This document shows positions 32,464 to 40,739 of a stretch of 64,000 nt of DNA, one piece after another. The stretch spans positions 3,560,001-3,624,000 of the forward strand of contig NZ_JAYESJ010000001.1 of NCBI RefSeq assembly GCF_034720595.1, in the 5' to 3' direction. The translations under genes were made by a program, and so were the position numbers. Numbering within the stretch: position 1 is the stretch's first letter; every line of letters begins with the position of its first letter. The notes below the pieces were generated by a model, which saw only the letters and a list, made by a program, of their open reading frames with translations, did no database searches and had not been told where the DNA came from. The stretch comes from Rhizobium sp. CC-YZS058 (GTDB lineage: Bacteria; Pseudomonadota; Alphaproteobacteria; Rhizobiales; Rhizobiaceae).

Positions 32464-33102
32464 TTAAGCCGTATAGACGGCGATCGCCCGCTGGCTTGCC
32501 TCGCGAAACCGCTTGGCCGGCCCCTCCGCCCCTGCCGCCTGGCGCGACACGCGGGCGCCTTCGAGCAGCATCAGCAGCGTATCGGCCAGAAGTTCGGGAT
32601 CACTGGCCTGAGCTGCCCGACAGAGGTCTGTCAGCCGCACGCGCTGATCGGCCTTGAAGGCCTCGATCACGCCATGGGCGGGGTGGCCCGACTCCTTCAG
32701 TTCGACGGCGGCATTGGCCAGATCGCAGCCATGCGGCTCGGACAGGATGCAGCTTTCGATCTTATCGACCCAGAGCCCGAGCTGGCCGCGGGCGTCGCCC
32801 GGCCGAGCGGCCTCGAGTTCGCTCCACAGCGCGCAAGCCTGGGAAGAGACGGCTTTCAGCGTCTCGCAGATCAGGTCGTCCTTGGAGCCGAAATGGCGGT
32901 AGAGCGTCATCTTGTTCGTGGATGCGGCCTCGGCGATCGCGTCGACGCCGATGCCGCGGATCCCGTGCTGGCGGAAGAGATCGCGTGCCGTGCTCACGAT
33001 CCGATCACGCGGCGCCACTTTCACGTTTGCACCGCAGCAATCTGCCGCCGACTCCACAGTTGAGCCATGTTTCGACGATTTCTTGACAGTGGTTGTTGAC
33101 AT
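32464..33102 (-). CDS. TetR family transcriptional regulator
   Basis: 212 residues from the ATG at 33102; an ATG at 33129 is an alternative, but it lies inside the operator-like repeats, so the shorter form is preferred. Residues about 35-80 form the TetR helix-turn-helix (IVSTARDLFRQHGIRGIGVDAIAEAASTNKMTLYRHFGSKDD, seen as its key blocks RDLFRQHG and MTLYRHFGSK). The effector domain is alanine-rich with an EPHGCDLANAAVEL motif typical of one TetR subgroup. The N-terminal extension carries a CC pair. It faces a small gene at 33217 across repeated GTAAC half-sites and probably represses itself and that gene. Confidence 0.85.
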   Translation of the reverse strand: MSTTTVKKSSKHGSTVESAADCCGANVKVAPRDRIVSTARDLFRQHGIRGIGVDAIAEAASTNKMTLYRHFGSKDDLICETLKAVSSQACALWSELEAARPGDARGQLGLWVDKIESCILSEPHGCDLANAAVELKESGHPAHGVIEAFKADQRVRLTDLCRAAQASDPELLADTLLMLLEGARVSRQAAGAEGPAKRFREASQRAIAVYTA

Positions 33103-33116
33103 AGGTGTGACCGGTC

Positions 33117-33147
33117 GGTAACTATGCATTTGTTACTAAGCGGTAAC
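33117..33147. promoter_or_regulatory. Operator-like repeats between the TetR gene and its divergent neighbour
   Basis: Three half-sites alternate in orientation: GGTAAC (33117-33122), GTTAC (33132-33136) and GGTAAC (33142-33147). They form inverted repeats GTAAC-N9-GTTAC and GTTAC-N6-GTAAC. This is the layout expected for TetR dimers, placed between the two divergent starts. Confidence 0.55.
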
Positions 33148-33216
33148 ATGCATGAGACGGAAGGTCAAGTCATGCCACGGGGGCTGGCTTGAACGCATGA
33201 GACGAAGGATACGGCC

Positions 33217-33519
33217 ATGAACCAGGCCATGATGAAGACGAACGCAGACTATAGCTTCGCCAATGACGACCTGACCCTGTCGGAGGCCCTTGCCGATCCG
33301 ATGATCCGCGCCGTGATGCGCGCCGACAAGGTGACGACGTCCGAGTTCAAGATGCTGATGCTCTCGGCGGCCAATGCGCTGCGCCAGCCGGTTCCGCCGG
33401 CCACTGATGGTGCCCGCCAGCATGCCACACGCCTGCTTGCCGCCCCCAAGCGCCGGCTGCTGGCCATGGTGCATCCGCTGGCGGTCGGCAATGCTGGCCA
33501 CTGCGCCGCCTGCTACTGA
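33217..33519 (+). CDS. Small hypothetical protein, likely TetR-regulated
   Basis: 100 residues, ATG preceded by GAAGGA. A mostly helical N-terminal half (LTLSEALADPMIRAVMRADKV) and a basic middle (RLLAAPKRRLLAM), ending with His-Cys-Ala-Ala-Cys-Tyr, which could be a redox or metal pair. No signal peptide. Family not recognised; rhizobial proteins of this length and pattern are annotated hypothetical. It is divergent from the TetR gene across shared operator-like repeats and is followed by a strong terminator. Confidence 0.65.
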   Translation: MNQAMMKTNADYSFANDDLTLSEALADPMIRAVMRADKVTTSEFKMLMLSAANALRQPVPPATDGARQHATRLLAAPKRRLLAMVHPLAVGNAGHCAACY

Positions 33520-33575
33520 CGACTTTCGGCGGTCTCCTCCCCCGCCGAACCTCTGCGCCCTCCCTGACGCAGACC

Positions 33576-33613
33576 AAAACCCAGCCGGACGACCTCCGCC
33601 GGCTGGGTTTTTT
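33576..33613 (+). terminator. Rho-independent terminator
   Basis: CCAGCCGG (33581-33588) pairs with CCGGCTGG (33599-33606), extended by flanking C-G and A-T pairs, and is followed by TTTTTT (33608-33613). It ends the small gene at 33217; the A-run on the other side may also serve convergent pncB. Confidence 0.85.
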
Positions 33614-33635
33614 GATGCCCGCTCCGCGGCGCGGA

Positions 33636-34940
33636 TCACACCCTGACCGCCAGTTCGTGGAAATCCTCCGTTCCGAAGAATTTCAGGTAGCGCTCCACCT
33701 CGGAGGGCTCGCCGGTTGCCTTGCGCGGATTGTCGGAAAGCTTGACCGCAGGGCGCCCATTGGCATCGGACACCTTGCAGACGACGGAGATCGGGTTGAG
33801 CCCGCTGACTTCGGTCGGCGCGCAGCCGGCAAAATCATTGGTCAGGTTGGTGCCCCAGCCGAAGCTCATGCGCACCCGACCTTCGAAGTGACGGTAGGTG
33901 TCGATGATCATGTCGACATCCAGGCCATCGGAGAAGATCAGGAGCTTTTCGGCGGGATCGCGGCCCTTCGATTTCCACCAGGCGATGATCTTCTCGCCGC
34001 CCTCGATCGGCGGGGCGCTGTCGGGGCGGAAACCGGTCCAGTCGGCCACCCAATCCGGCGCATTGCGCAGGAAGGCCGCCGTGCCGAAGGCATCGGGCAG
34101 AACGATCAGCAGGTTGCCGCCGTAAAGCCGGTTCCAGTCCTGCAGCACCTTGTAGGGCGCCTGGGCCAGGTCTTCGTCGGTCTTCGCAAGAGCGGCGGCC
34201 ACCATCGGCAGTTCATGGGCATTGGTGCCGAGCGCCTCGAGGTCGGTATCCATGGCCAGGAGGACATTGCTGGTGCCGGTGAAGGACTGGCCGATGCCTT
34301 CCTTCAGCGCCTCCACACACCAGCGCTGCCAGAGGAAGGAATGGCGCCGCCGGGTGCCGAAGTCGGAGATGCGCAATTCCGGATATTGGCGCAGCTGCTC
34401 CACCTTGGTCCACATCTTGGCCTTGGCGCGCGCATAGAGCACATCGAGTGCGAAGGGCCCCATGCCCTTCATGGCGGTGCGCGAGCGAAGCTCGTTGACG
34501 ATGGCAAGCGCTGGGATTTCCCACATGCTCGTATGGGTCCACTTGCCGGGAAATGTCAGCTCATACTGTCCGTTGCGGCGCGAGAGCTCGTAGTCCGGCA
34601 GCTGGAACTCGGAAAGCCAGGCGAGGAAATCGGGGGAGAAGATCTGCTTCTTGCCGTAGAAGGTGTTACCGGCGAGCCAGATCATCTCCTTCTTGGTAAA
34701 GCGCACGGTGCGAACGTAATCAAGCTGTTCGCGCAGTTCCTGCTCGTCGATCTCTTCGGTCAGGAGAACGCTCTTGGTGCGGTTGATCAGCGAGAAGGTC
34801 GCATCCACGGTCGGATACATCTTCCAGATCATCTGCAGCATCAGAAGCTTGTAGAAATCCGTATCGAGCAGGCTGCGCACGATCGGGTCGAGCTTCCACG
34901 CATTGTCGTAGACCCGGCGCGCAATATCGGTCTTGGTCAT
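33636..34940 (-). CDS. pncB: Nicotinate phosphoribosyltransferase
   Basis: 434 residues from the ATG at 34940 (GGAGAGAGG upstream). It matches PncB: N-terminal [17 protein letters not shown], central [12 protein letters not shown] with the autophosphorylated His region, [10 protein letters not shown], and the phosphate-binding SDGLDVDMI and [10 protein letters not shown] motifs. It converts nicotinate, PRPP and ATP to nicotinate mononucleotide in the NAD salvage (Preiss-Handler) pathway. Length is as for the bacterial family. It is divergent from the DeoR-type regulator, with 217 bp between starts. Confidence 0.95.
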   Translation of the reverse strand: MTKTDIARRVYDNAWKLDPIVRSLLDTDFYKLLMLQMIWKMYPTVDATFSLINRTKSVLLTEEIDEQELREQLDYVRTVRFTKKEMIWLAGNTFYGKKQIFSPDFLAWLSEFQLPDYELSRRNGQYELTFPGKWTHTSMWEIPALAIVNELRSRTAMKGMGPFALDVLYARAKAKMWTKVEQLRQYPELRISDFGTRRRHSFLWQRWCVEALKEGIGQSFTGTSNVLLAMDTDLEALGTNAHELPMVAAALAKTDEDLAQAPYKVLQDWNRLYGGNLLIVLPDAFGTAAFLRNAPDWVADWTGFRPDSAPPIEGGEKIIAWWKSKGRDPAEKLLIFSDGLDVDMIIDTYRHFEGRVRMSFGWGTNLTNDFAGCAPTEVSGLNPISVVCKVSDANGRPAVKLSDNPRKATGEPSEVERYLKFFGTEDFHELAVRV

Positions 34941-35070
34941 GCCTCTCTCCCTGGCCTGGCGGCCGCCGCCACCCTTGCAACGCAACGCGATCGTTCGTCT
35001 GCTCCGTTCCGTATGTCATGACATGGGCCCGCGCCGCCTGCAACGCGTTCGCCGCGACAAACATCAAGCT

Positions 35071-35101
35071 TTATCACATAAAAATATCACAAAATCTCAT
35101 G
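35071..35101. promoter_or_regulatory. Direct repeats, candidate operator for the DeoR-type regulator
   Basis: In an AT-rich patch between pncB and the DeoR-type gene, TATCACA occurs at 35072-35078 and 35085-35091, with a weaker AATCTCA at 35093-35099. Short direct repeats at helical spacing are typical DeoR-family sites. It may control the isomerase operon; the effect on pncB is unknown. Confidence 0.35.
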
Positions 35102-35157
35102 ATCGATGTTGCGTTAATCTCAGCCAACCGTTACATAAGTGGACAGGAGGAGCGGAG

Positions 35158-35934
35158 ATGCGTCCGGACGAGCGGCGGCAGGCGATCATGGATATCCTGA
35201 TGGATCAGGGCTCGGCGTCCGTGGAGGATCTGGCTGCGCGCTTTACGGTCAGCAAGATGACCGTGCATCGCGATCTCGACGAGCTTGAGCAGGCCGGTCT
35301 CTTGCGCAAGGTGCATGGCGGTGCCTCGATCCAGTCGAGCCCGCAATTCGAAAGCGATTTCCGCTATCGCGAGAAGATCGCGGTCGAGGAGAAGCGGCGC
35401 CTGGCGGCACGGGCAGCCCAGCTGGTCGAGCCGGGACAGATCATCTTCATCGATGACGGGTCGACGGCCGGTGGCCTTGCCGAACACCTGAAGGACATTC
35501 GTCCGCTGACGGTGATCACCAACAATCTGGGCGTGATTGCCCGGCTGGCACCGATCGCCGGCATCGACGTCATCGCGCTCGGCGGCCAGTACAGCCGCAA
35601 GTTCAACGGCTTCTTCGGCATCCTGACGGAGGAGACGCTGGGTTCGCTGAAGGGCGACATCGCCTTTCTGTCGAGCTCCGCCATCCAGGGCGATGCCGCC
35701 TACCACCAGGACCAGGAGGTGGTGAAGACCAAGCGCCAGATGATGCGGGCTGCCGGTCGGAGCTATCTGATGGTGGACCACGCCAAGTTCGGCCGGTCCG
35801 CCCTGCATTTCTTGACCCGGCTCGACGCGTTCACCGCCGTCGTCACCGGGGCCGAGCTTGCCGCGGCCGACCGGGCCGCGCTGAAAACGGCCGGCATACC
35901 GGTCATCACTGTGGAAGAGGGAAGCCGTCAATGA
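35158..35934 (+). CDS. eryR: DeoR/GlpR family transcriptional regulator (EryR-like)
   Basis: 258 residues from the ATG at 35158, behind a strong AGGAGGAGCGGAG. N-terminal DeoR helix-turn-helix (RRQAIMDILMDQGSASVEDL, then FTVSKMTVHRDLDELEQAG, residues about 5-57), followed by the sugar-phosphate-binding DeoRC domain with FIDDGSTAGGLAEHL and the VVKTKRQMMRAAGR and DHAKFGR motifs. Its stop overlaps the tpiA-like start by 4 nt, and an rpiB-like gene follows. A DeoR-TpiA-RpiB set is the eryR-eryH-eryI arrangement described for erythritol catabolism in Brucella and rhizobia. The symbol rests on that synteny. Confidence 0.78.
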   Translation: MRPDERRQAIMDILMDQGSASVEDLAARFTVSKMTVHRDLDELEQAGLLRKVHGGASIQSSPQFESDFRYREKIAVEEKRRLAARAAQLVEPGQIIFIDDGSTAGGLAEHLKDIRPLTVITNNLGVIARLAPIAGIDVIALGGQYSRKFNGFFGILTEETLGSLKGDIAFLSSSAIQGDAAYHQDQEVVKTKRQMMRAAGRSYLMVDHAKFGRSALHFLTRLDAFTAVVTGAELAAADRAALKTAGIPVITVEEGSRQ

Positions 35935-36701
35935 CGACGAAGACCGGGCTGTGGGTCGGCACGAGTTTCAAGATGAACAAGACGCTGGCCGAGGCGCTCG
36001 ACTTCGCCGAGGCCCTGGCGACGGCGGACGCGGCGCGCGATCCGCGCATCCAGCGCTTCGTCATTCCACCCTTCACCGCCGTGCGCGAGGTCAAGGCGCG
36101 GCTGAAGGACACGAGCGTCAAGGTTGGCGCACAGAATATGCATTGGGACGATGCCGGCGCCTGGACGGGCGAGATTTCTGCCCCAATGCTGACCGATGCC
36201 GGGCTCGATCTCGTCGAACTCGGCCACAGCGAACGGCGCGAGCATTTCGGCGAGACCGACGAGACGGTCGGCCGGAAGGTGGAAAGCGCAGTGCGCCATG
36301 GCCTGACGCCGCTGATCTGCATCGGCGAGACGCTGGCCGAGCGCGAGGCAGGACAAGCGGACGCCGTGCTGAAGCGGCAGGTGGAAGGCGCCCTCGGCCG
36401 CCTGGAAGGCGAGGCCAAGACGCGGCCGGTCCTGCTGGCTTACGAACCCGTCTGGGCGATCGGCGTCAACGGCATTCCGGCTTCGGCCGACTATGCCGAC
36501 GACCGCCATGCCCGGATTGCCGAAACCGCGCGCGCCTGCGTCGGCGTCGACGTTCCGGTTCTCTATGGCGGCAGCGTCAATCCCGGCAATTGCGTCGAGC
36601 TGATCACCAAGCCGCATATTGACGGCCTGTTCATCGGCCGTTCGGCCTGGGCGGCCCCCGGCTATCTCGACATCCTCGCCCGCGTCGCCGCGGCCGTCTG
36701 A
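35931..36701 (+). CDS. eryH: Triose-phosphate isomerase family, EryH-like (erythrulose-phosphate isomerase)
   Basis: 256 residues, ATG overlapping the regulator stop. TIM barrel with the TpiA active-site pattern: catalytic Lys in [14 protein letters not shown] (residue 14), catalytic His in [13 protein letters not shown], and Glu in AYEPVWAIG. The N-terminal motif is GTSFKMNKT where housekeeping TpiA has GNWKMN, as in the TpiA2/EryH group. In Brucella, EryH converts L-erythrulose-1-phosphate to D-erythrulose-4-phosphate. The operon with eryR- and eryI-like genes supports that role over glycolytic TpiA. The kinase and dehydrogenase genes eryABC are not in this window. Confidence 0.8.
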   Translation: MTTKTGLWVGTSFKMNKTLAEALDFAEALATADAARDPRIQRFVIPPFTAVREVKARLKDTSVKVGAQNMHWDDAGAWTGEISAPMLTDAGLDLVELGHSERREHFGETDETVGRKVESAVRHGLTPLICIGETLAEREAGQADAVLKRQVEGALGRLEGEAKTRPVLLAYEPVWAIGVNGIPASADYADDRHARIAETARACVGVDVPVLYGGSVNPGNCVELITKPHIDGLFIGRSAWAAPGYLDILARVAAAV

Positions 36702-36742
36702 CATCATCACCAACCAAGAACAGTCAACCAGGGAGAAAGCCC

Positions 36743-37180
36743 ATGAAAATCGCCATCGGAGCCGACAGCGCCGGCAAGCCGCTTCTCGACGTCATCGCCA
36801 AGCATCTGGCCACCAAGGAAGGCCTGGAGGTCACCGACCTCAGCCAGCAGGGCTTCTATGCGGATCTTTCGCAGGGGCTTGCCCAGTCGATCGTCAAGGG
36901 CGAGCACGAGCGCGGCATCCTGTTCTGCGGCACCGGCATCGGCGTGTCGATCTCGGCCAACAAGGTGCCGGGCATCCGCGCCGCGCTGACGCATGACACC
37001 TATTCCGCCGAGCGGGCTGCCAAGTCCAACAACGCCCAGATCATCACCATGGGTGCGCGCGTCATCGGGCCGGAGCTTGCCAAGGCGATCGTCGACACCT
37101 GGCTTTCCTCCGAGTTCGATCCGAACGGCGCCTCGGCCGACAATGTCAAGGCGATCGATCGCCTCGACGAAGGCAAGTAA
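36743..37180 (+). CDS. eryI: Ribose-5-phosphate isomerase B family, EryI-like (erythrulose-4-phosphate isomerase)
   Basis: 145 residues, ATG after GGGAGAAAG. RpiB/LacA fold: N-terminal [10 protein letters not shown], the catalytic Cys in [20 protein letters not shown], and [21 protein letters not shown] with the phosphate-binding Arg/Asn residues. In the erythritol pathway EryI isomerises D-erythrulose-4-phosphate to D-erythrose-4-phosphate, which enters the pentose phosphate pathway. It follows the eryH-like gene by 41 bp and is closed by a terminator. The His-Ser/Ala replacement in the first motif (ADSAG for the common ADHAG) fits a non-ribose substrate. Confidence 0.8.
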   Translation: MKIAIGADSAGKPLLDVIAKHLATKEGLEVTDLSQQGFYADLSQGLAQSIVKGEHERGILFCGTGIGVSISANKVPGIRAALTHDTYSAERAAKSNNAQIITMGARVIGPELAKAIVDTWLSSEFDPNGASADNVKAIDRLDEGK

Positions 37181-37237
37181 GCCGAGACAGAAATCCCCGC
37201 GGATGCGTTGATCCTCCCTCCGCATCGCGGTCCAGGG

Positions 37238-37270
37238 CGCCCGGCAGAAATGCCGGGCGTTCCTGTTTTT
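37238..37270 (+). terminator. Rho-independent terminator of the ery-type operon
   Basis: CGCCCGGCA pairs with TGCCGGGCG across a GAAA tetraloop (37238-37259), followed by TTCCTGTTTTT. It lies about 60 bp after the rpiB-like stop. Confidence 0.85.
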
Positions 37271-37345
37271 CAGGCACCGCACCCGTTCAGTCGAACCCGA
37301 ACGGCTCCACGAGCAAGACTTCGACAGGACAGGCGGAGCAAGTTC

Positions 37346-39598
37346 CTACGTCCGCAGCAGCCGCAGCGCGTTCATCGTCACCAGCACGGTCGCCCCGGTA
37401 TCGGCGAGGATCGCCGGCCAGAGCCCGGTGACGCCGATCAGGGTCGTCACGAGAAACACCGCCTTCAGGCCGAGCGCGACCGCGATGTTTTGCCGGATAT
37501 TGACCATGGTCCGCCGCGAGAGGTCGACCAAGGCCGGGACATCGGCAATTCGCGCCTGAAGAAGCGCGGCATCGGCCGTTTCCAACGCCACGTCGGCACC
37601 GCCACCCATCGCAATGCCGATATCGGCGGCGGCAAGGGCCGGCGCGTCGTTGATGCCGTCGCCAACCTTGGCGACCGTCAGCCCCTCTGCCTTCAGCGCC
37701 GAGACGATACGCTGCTTGTCCGCAGGCAGAAGTTCGGCCTTGACCTCGATGCCGAGATCGGCGCCGACGGCGGTTGCCACGCGGGCCGTGTCGCCTGTCA
37801 GCATCACCGTTCGGATCCCGCGCGCCTTGAGCGCCGAAACAGCGGCACGCGCATCCGGCCGCGGGTCGTCGCGCATGGCGAGCGCGCCGAACAGCCGGCC
37901 ATCGACCGACAGAATGGAAACCGTTTTGCCGGATTCATTCAAGGCGGCGATCTGGGATTCGATCTCGGGAGACAGCGGCGTTTCGGCGGCGATGGCCTTG
38001 GGTGAAGCAAGGATGAGCGCCTTGCCTTCGACAATGCCCCGCACCCCCTTGCCGCCGAGTGCGGTGCCCCCGTCCACCGGCGGCGGCGTCACGCCTGCCT
38101 CCTTTGCCCGCGCCAGGATTGCGGCGGCAAGCGGGTGGCTGGAGCCAGTTTCAAGCGCGGCGGAGAGCCGCAGGATCTCCGCCTCCGGCGCCCCGAACGA
38201 CAGAATATCGGTCACGACCGGGCGACCGGCGGTCAATGTGCCGGTCTTGTCGAAGGCGATCAGATCGACCTTGGCAAGCGTTTCCAGCACAGCGCCGCCC
38301 TTGACCAGCAACCCTCGCCGCGCCCCAGCCGACAGCGCCGAGGCAATGGCCGCCGGCACGGAAATCACAAGCGCGCAGGGGCAGCCGATCAGCAGGATGG
38401 CAAGCCCCTTGTAGATCCACGCGTCCCAGGCGCCCTCCATCAGCAGCGGCGGCAGCACGGCGGTGAGGAGTGCGACAAGAACCACGCCCGGCGTGTAGAT
38501 CCGCGAGAAGCGATCGATGAAACGCTCCGTCGGGGCCTTGGCCTCCTGCGCCTCCTCGACCAGCCGGACGATGCGGGCGATCATGTTGTCGGACGCGGTC
38601 GCGGTGACGCGCAGGCGCAGCGTTCCCTCGCCGTTCACCGTGCCGGCAAAGACGGCCGCGCCGATGCCTTTCGTCACCGGCACGCTTTCGCCCGTCATCG
38701 AGGCCTCGTTGATCTGGCTCTCGCCGCTGACGATTTCTCCGTCGGCCGCCAGGCTGTCACCGGGACGGACGAGAATGGTTTGCCCCGCCAGCAGCGTTTC
38801 TGCCGGCACGCTGCGGGTTTGACCATCGACCTCCAGCAGCGCGGTCTTGGGCACCAGCGCCGAAAGCGCCTCGATGCCCCGCCGGGCGCGCAACGCCGCG
38901 ACGCCTTCCAGCAATTCGCCGACCAGGAAGAGAAACACGACCGCCGCCGCCTCTTCGCCGGCATCGATCACCACGGCGCCGATGGCGGCAATCGTCATCA
39001 GCATCTCGATCGAGAACGGCGTGCCTGCCCGCGCCGCGGCGAGCGCCCGCAGCGCGATCGGAACGAGCCCGACCATCAGCGCCGCCAGGAAGAAGAGCGA
39101 CCCGGCGCCCGGAAAGACATGGCCGAGGCCATAGGCGAGAAGAAGCGCCGCCCCCGCCCCGATCGTCAGCCGCCCCTTGCGCGATCGCCACCAGGGTCCT
39201 GCTTCGAGACCGTGATCATGGCCGTGAAGGCCGCCGCCGGGCGTGCCATGGTGGTGATCATGGGTCCCTTTCGCTTCGCTCTCACCATCCTGGACAGAAA
39301 GGCCTCCTTCGCTGGAGCCGTGCCCCGCACAGCAGGCAGCCGGTGCGTCGACAGGGGCTTCGGAGATTGTTCTCAAGCGCGGCGCCGGCGTGAGGCCGTA
39401 GCCAAGGCCCTTCACCGTGCGCTCTACCCCTGCGCTGTCCATTACATCGTCGTGGCGGATCACCAGGGTGCCGGCGGTGGGCGAGACGGAGACATCCGTG
39501 ACACCCTCGATCCGGCGAACGGCCCTGTCGATCTTCGCGGCACAGCCGGCACAGTCCATGCCGCTGACGCGGTATCGGCTTTCCAATGGCGGGATCAT
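37346..39598 (-). CDS. zntA: Zn/Cd/Pb-type P1B heavy-metal translocating ATPase
   Basis: 750 residues, ATG with AAGGAG upstream. N-terminal HMA domain with GMDCAGC (residue about 13), then a His-rich linker (GTHDHHHGTPGGGLHGHDHG) that should bind metal. Eight membrane helices with the CPC motif GCPCALVISVP in helix 6, phosphorylation site DKTGTLT, actuator TGES and hinge GDGINDAPALA. Near the C-terminus ILADTGATVLVT carries the Asp characteristic of the Zn2+ (P1B-2) group rather than the Cu+ group. It exports Zn2+, Cd2+ or Pb2+ across the inner membrane. No MerR-type regulator is adjacent. Confidence 0.9.
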   Translation of the reverse strand: MIPPLESRYRVSGMDCAGCAAKIDRAVRRIEGVTDVSVSPTAGTLVIRHDDVMDSAGVERTVKGLGYGLTPAPRLRTISEAPVDAPAACCAGHGSSEGGLSVQDGESEAKGTHDHHHGTPGGGLHGHDHGLEAGPWWRSRKGRLTIGAGAALLLAYGLGHVFPGAGSLFFLAALMVGLVPIALRALAAARAGTPFSIEMLMTIAAIGAVVIDAGEEAAAVVFLFLVGELLEGVAALRARRGIEALSALVPKTALLEVDGQTRSVPAETLLAGQTILVRPGDSLAADGEIVSGESQINEASMTGESVPVTKGIGAAVFAGTVNGEGTLRLRVTATASDNMIARIVRLVEEAQEAKAPTERFIDRFSRIYTPGVVLVALLTAVLPPLLMEGAWDAWIYKGLAILLIGCPCALVISVPAAIASALSAGARRGLLVKGGAVLETLAKVDLIAFDKTGTLTAGRPVVTDILSFGAPEAEILRLSAALETGSSHPLAAAILARAKEAGVTPPPVDGGTALGGKGVRGIVEGKALILASPKAIAAETPLSPEIESQIAALNESGKTVSILSVDGRLFGALAMRDDPRPDARAAVSALKARGIRTVMLTGDTARVATAVGADLGIEVKAELLPADKQRIVSALKAEGLTVAKVGDGINDAPALAAADIGIAMGGGADVALETADAALLQARIADVPALVDLSRRTMVNIRQNIAVALGLKAVFLVTTLIGVTGLWPAILADTGATVLVTMNALRLLRT

Positions 39599-39739
39599 GG
39601 GCTCTGCTCCTTCACTCTGCTTCGCCCAGAGCCCTAGGACCTCGAGCGACTAGAGGTGCAAGCAGAAATTTATCCTGCGTGACGGATCGGAGGACAGTCT
39701 CCCTGCGTAATGCGGTAGGAGGCAAGACAAGGAGACCGG

Positions 39740-40267
39740 ATGGACCCGCTCGAACACGCTCCGCTGATCCTGACCGCCCGGATGGAACCGGCGGCGCAAG
39801 AGCGCTTCACCGCGCTGCGCACGGCGCATTTCCCGCCCTCGCGCAATTACCTTTCAGCGCATATCACCCTGTTTCATGCCTTGCCGGGGGATGAGTTGGA
39901 AACGGTACAGGCGATCCTGGCGCAGGAGGCTGCGGAGCAGGCGCCGTTGGAAGCGCGCGTCGAGGGCATTCGTTCTCTCGGCCGCGGCGTGGCCTATGCC
40001 CTGTCCTGCCCTTCGCTGCAGCAGAGCCATGCCCGGCTGGCCGCCGCCTTTTCGCCTTGGCTGAGCGGCCAGGATCGACAAGGCTTCCGGCCGCATATCA
40101 CGGTGCAGAACAAGGTGGAGACCCAGACAGCACGGGCCCTGGAGGCTGAACTGCGCGCCGCGCCGCTGCCCCCGCCCTTTGCGATCGAAGGCCTGGAACT
40201 CTGGCGCTATCGGGGCGGACCCTGGGAGGCGGTGTCTCAATTTCCCTTCGCAAGACCAGCGGCCTGA
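39740..40267 (+). CDS. 2H phosphoesterase / 2'-5' RNA ligase-like protein
   Basis: 175 residues, ATG after AAGGAG. It has the two HxT motifs of the 2H phosphoesterase superfamily, SAHITLFHAL (about residue 40) and RPHITVQNKV (about 117), which form the catalytic site. Family members (LigT/ThpR) hydrolyse or ligate 2'-5' or cyclic phosphodiester RNA ends; the true substrate here is unknown. It is divergent from the P-type ATPase with 141 bp between, so it is probably independent. Confidence 0.8.
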   Translation: MDPLEHAPLILTARMEPAAQERFTALRTAHFPPSRNYLSAHITLFHALPGDELETVQAILAQEAAEQAPLEARVEGIRSLGRGVAYALSCPSLQQSHARLAAAFSPWLSGQDRQGFRPHITVQNKVETQTARALEAELRAAPLPPPFAIEGLELWRYRGGPWEAVSQFPFARPAA

Positions 40268-40280
40268 CGGGCGGGTTCGA

Positions 40281-40571
40281 TCAGAGGCTGCTGCGCTCGG
40301 CAAGCGCCTCGGCGCCGTCCTTGCGGTCGAGATAGCGGCGCATCATTTCCAGCTGCACCTCGGCCTGGAAGTCCATGACCTGGACATGGATTTCCTGCTC
40401 GTCGCAGCCAAGCGCCCGCAGGTCCTCGGCAATCGTCCGGCAGGCCGCGCGCCAGTGAAGGACGGCCGCTTCGCCGTGAACGCCTTCCAGCTCGGCGGCA
40501 GCCTGGCGGATGGCGGCGCGGCGACCTGCAAACGGAAAGGCGACGATCGTTTCCGCATGGGGTGCCGTCAT
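40281..40571 (-). CDS. DUF6074-like small protein
   Basis: 96 residues from the ATG at 40571 (GGAG upstream). The N-terminal TIVAFPFAGRRAAIRQAAAEL and the following EAAVLHWRAACRTIAEDLRALG match the small rhizobial proteins grouped as DUF6074 (an AFP-x3-R start, an arginine/alanine helix, and a Trp-containing helix). No signal peptide; the fold is probably all-helical. Function unknown. It lies 13 bp after the convergent 2H phosphoesterase. Confidence 0.6.
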   Translation of the reverse strand: MTAPHAETIVAFPFAGRRAAIRQAAAELEGVHGEAAVLHWRAACRTIAEDLRALGCDEQEIHVQVMDFQAEVQLEMMRRYLDRKDGAEALAERSSL

Positions 40572-40739
40572 GGTGCGCGCTCCTGTGGTGGTTGCGAATC
40601 TCAAACTGTCTGCCTTGATCTACGGAGAATTTGGTTAATGCTTGGTATCCGGCATGACAGGCGCGTGATTGACGCAGTTTGATCAGCCGAAGATTGCGCC
40701 ACGCTGGGACGATGCACCGTCCTTTCCTGACCAATGTTC

